A stretch of 64,000 bases of DNA from Alteromonas sp047556435 (lineage in GTDB: Bacteria; Pseudomonadota; Gammaproteobacteria; Enterobacterales; Alteromonadaceae). Positions 62,238 to 64,000 of this stretch are shown in pieces. The stretch's first letter is position 1. Every line of letters begins with the position of its first letter. Location: the NCBI RefSeq assembly GCF_047556435.1, contig NZ_CP180210.1:4030001-4094000 (forward strand), given 5' to 3'. Position numbers and translations under genes: made by a program. The notes under the pieces were generated by a model. The model saw only the letters and a list, made by a program, of their open reading frames with translations, searched no databases and was not told the DNA's origin.

Positions 62238-63218
62238 ATGACACTGTTATTGGTAATTATTGCCGTTGCACTCGCTGTCGTTTTTCTGGCATGGATGTAC
62301 ACTCGCCGCGTGGATGCAGCCATAAATAAACAGTTCCCGCCCTCGGGAAAGTCGCTTGACGTTGATGGCGGAAGCATTCACTGGCAGGAGTCTGGACAAG
62401 GTGAACCGGTGGTTCTTATTCATGGCCTCTCCGGCAACTTACACAACTTCTCCGCGATGGAATCGATGCTGGCAGAGCGCTATACAGTGTACAGTGTGGA
62501 CCGCCCAGGCTCGGGACATGCAAGACGTGACGTTCCAGAGAGCGCAAACTTCGAAAAGCAGGCGTCGATGCTACTTGAATGGATGACAAAGACAGGCCTG
62601 GATCGCGCCCTGATTGTAGGGCATTCCATGGGCGGTGCTATCGCACTTAAAATGGCGTTAATAGAACCAAAACGCTGCGCCGGGCTGGTTCTGTTGTGCC
62701 CTCTCACTGCTCCGCTTAGTGAAGCGGCAGGGCCGTTGAAAAACCTGTATATACCCAATCCGGCCACCCGCCGCTTTTTGTCGGCTACTTTTGCTACGCC
62801 GGTAAGGATGCGCAAGGCGCGTGAGAATTTAAGCGCCATTTTTGCACCGGATGCAGCACCGCGTGACTTTGCTACGCGCTTTGGTGGCGCATTATCCATG
62901 CGTTCAGACACGTTTTTCGGCGCAGCGAATGACATCGTGGCGGCGCAGAAAAGCCTGTACAAGCAGTTTCGCCAGTACGGCGACATCAGTTGCCCGGTTG
63001 GCATTCTGTTTGGAGGAAAGGACGCGGTTCTGGCCCCGTCACTACACATGAAACACATTGAGGATACGATAAAGGATGTTACCTCAGTGCTGCTGCCTGA
63101 GCGTGGTCATATGGTGCCAATCAGCGACCCGGCAGCCTGCTCGGAATTGGTCGACACAATTTACACGAAAGTGAAAGACACTTCCGGCGCTCCTGTATCT
63201 TCCACCGCGGAAAAGTAG
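62238..63218 (+). CDS. alpha/beta hydrolase with membrane anchor
   Basis: 326 residues. N-terminal membrane helix (about 2-21), then an alpha/beta hydrolase fold: oxyanion motif VVLIHGLSGNLHNF, nucleophile elbow VGHSMGG with Ser130, acid in LFGGKDAVLAPS and His in LPERGHMVPIS. Probably an esterase acting on a lipid or ester at the membrane; it could release the alcohol or acid fed into the divergent operon. Confidence 0.88.
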   Translation: MTLLLVIIAVALAVVFLAWMYTRRVDAAINKQFPPSGKSLDVDGGSIHWQESGQGEPVVLIHGLSGNLHNFSAMESMLAERYTVYSVDRPGSGHARRDVPESANFEKQASMLLEWMTKTGLDRALIVGHSMGGAIALKMALIEPKRCAGLVLLCPLTAPLSEAAGPLKNLYIPNPATRRFLSATFATPVRMRKARENLSAIFAPDAAPRDFATRFGGALSMRSDTFFGAANDIVAAQKSLYKQFRQYGDISCPVGILFGGKDAVLAPSLHMKHIEDTIKDVTSVLLPERGHMVPISDPAACSELVDTIYTKVKDTSGAPVSSTAEK

Positions 63219-63331
63219 ATTACAGTACCGGTACGGCACACTGTCAGCGAGTTACGTCCAGCTAACGCCAGGCGCTGTGCTGTTACTCTTGAAAAGTCCT
63301 GCCATGGAGTACATTGTTTTGATGAGCGCGC
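63219..63331. other. short intergenic region
   Basis: No feature seen apart from the hydrolase stop and AT-poor sequence before the next reading frame. Confidence 0.25.
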
Positions 63332-63652
63332 ATGGGATGCGCGGGAAAAGCACGCGTCTATCAAGCGGTTACTGTGCTTCCTATGATGCCGGGATTTGGT
63401 GCCAGGCGTGACTCTGTAATCTACACGTATGATAGAGAAACACTGAAGGCACTGGGGTTAGACGCACTGGCAAATGCCGATTCTCAGGAGCGCGCTCGCT
63501 GTAACTCAGAATTTTGTTCACAGGTGTTTTTTGTACCTCGTCCGCTTCTCATTTCTCTGCTGGCAAACTTCGAAAAAGACAAAGCTAAGTGGGACATCTG
63601 GCTGGCAGATGAAATAAGAAAAAGCGCCAACGCCAGCCCACCGTCAGAATAA
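63332..63652 (+). CDS. hypothetical protein (106 aa)
   Basis: 106 residues from an ATG at 63332, or 89 from an ATG at 63383. Contains YTYDRETLKALGLDALANAD and FEKDKAKWDIWLADEIRKSA, which look like a real helical protein. No strong RBS; no family recognised. Might be the 3' remnant of a longer gene. Confidence 0.4.
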   Translation: MGCAGKARVYQAVTVLPMMPGFGARRDSVIYTYDRETLKALGLDALANADSQERARCNSEFCSQVFFVPRPLLISLLANFEKDKAKWDIWLADEIRKSANASPPSE

Positions 63653-63867
63653 GTTGTGTATCTTCATTACATACAGATTTCGCTAAAGAATATAGTACGT
63701 TTTTGACCCACTTAGACATTATCGCAGAGGTAACTGTACGTTTTGAGTTTCCTTATTGTAAATAAGGGTATGAAAGTTAAGACGTGTTTTAAAAATTGAA
63801 CAAAAACATTCTCATGCATCCGGTATAGACTATATTTTTGGTCTGAGCTTAGAAATATGGATGTGTC

Positions 63868-64000
63868 ATGAAAGTGACTTTGCGGCGAAACACGCTGTTT
63901 TCTATTTTGATTGCGCTTTGCGGGATCCTTATCACGTCTCCGGCGTGGGCGATTACAGATAAAGTACAAAGTCTGTCGCCTGGGTTGTTTACTGCCGTTT
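63868..64000 (+). CDS. secreted protein, N-terminal part only (window edge)
   Basis: From the ATG at 63868 the frame is open to the window end: a signal peptide of about 28 residues (SILIALCGILITSPAWA) followed by ITDKVQSLSPGLFTAV. The product is exported; its identity cannot be told from 44 residues. Confidence 0.55.
   Translation, partial: MKVTLRRNTLFSILIALCGILITSPAWAITDKVQSLSPGLFTAV

Noticed and set aside
1..64000. tRNA, rRNA, CRISPR arrays, insertion sequences
   Set aside because: I looked for tRNA T-loop patterns, evenly spaced repeats and transposase motifs and saw none; a covariance search would be needed to be sure about tRNAs.

Overview
The window is typical of a marine gammaproteobacterium of the Alteromonadales (Alteromonadaceae-like). 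The basis is the mixture of TonB-dependent receptors, plant-polysaccharide hydrolases, a thermostable-haemolysin-family protein, gluconate genes of the enterobacterial GntR/GntT/GntK type, CsbD/BON/DUF3185 stress proteins and a large aerobic acyl-CoA oxidation operon. This is inferred from protein families. No rRNA or tRNA is present to settle the taxonomy and no species is claimed. I saw no insertion sequence, phage gene or CRISPR array.

Layout. 1-3.6 kb (minus strand): a VTT/DedA-like membrane protein (cut by the window edge) with a GT2 glycosyltransferase, a TauE/SafE permease overlapping a lysozyme-inhibitor-type lipoprotein, and a 52-residue membrane protein. 3.8-6.7 kb: a TonB / ECF sigma factor / putative anti-sigma operon, a zinc-ribbon protein and a DUF2892 protein. 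6.7-11.4 kb: an export-type operon of an MMPL transporter, a LolA-like periplasmic protein and an outer-membrane barrel. 11.5-21.1 kb: a Fur-boxed siderophore receptor, a BON protein behind a sigma-54 promoter, a FadJ-like multienzyme, an MFS gene broken by an amber codon and a second TonB receptor. 21.3-34 kb: GH51 arabinofuranosidase, a feruloyl-CoA synthetase / aldehyde dehydrogenase / thioesterase operon, a candidate small RNA, a siderophore-interacting protein, CsbD behind a second sigma-54 promoter, an aldo/keto reductase and a GH9 glycosidase. 34.4-37.6 kb: gntT, gntK, gntR with two GntR-type operators. 37.8-41.8 kb: Bax-like glucosaminidase, small membrane proteins and lipoproteins, arfB. 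42.1-50.5 kb (minus): a five-gene operon led by a thermostable-haemolysin family protein, next to a QseBC/PmrAB-like two-component operon that also carries a cupredoxin, an FTR1-like permease and an outer-membrane protein. 50.5-62 kb: IclR regulator, DUF418 protein, then thiolase, 3-hydroxyacyl-CoA dehydrogenase, ETF-ubiquinone oxidoreductase, three acyl-CoA dehydrogenases and an alcohol dehydrogenase, with a divergent alpha/beta hydrolase. The window ends inside a secreted-protein gene.

How the parts connect. The main observation is one sequence, CTTAAG-N5-CTTAAG (the PmrA/BasR-type box), found at exactly three promoters: before the two-component operon, before the thermostable-haemolysin operon, and 50 kb away before the glycosyltransferase/VTT operon. 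Each has a -10-like hexamer about 10 nt downstream. This suggests that a local PmrAB-like system controls itself, an iron/cupredoxin envelope module, a lipid/envelope glycosyltransferase and an undescribed acyl-metabolite pathway (acyl-activating ligase, GNAT-like acyltransferase, haem-oxygenase-fold diiron enzyme, SDR). A second theme is plant cell-wall use: GH51 and GH9 enzymes, feruloyl-CoA synthetase and TonB receptors. A third is stress control by sigma-54, with matching -24/-12 promoters before the BON and csbD genes.
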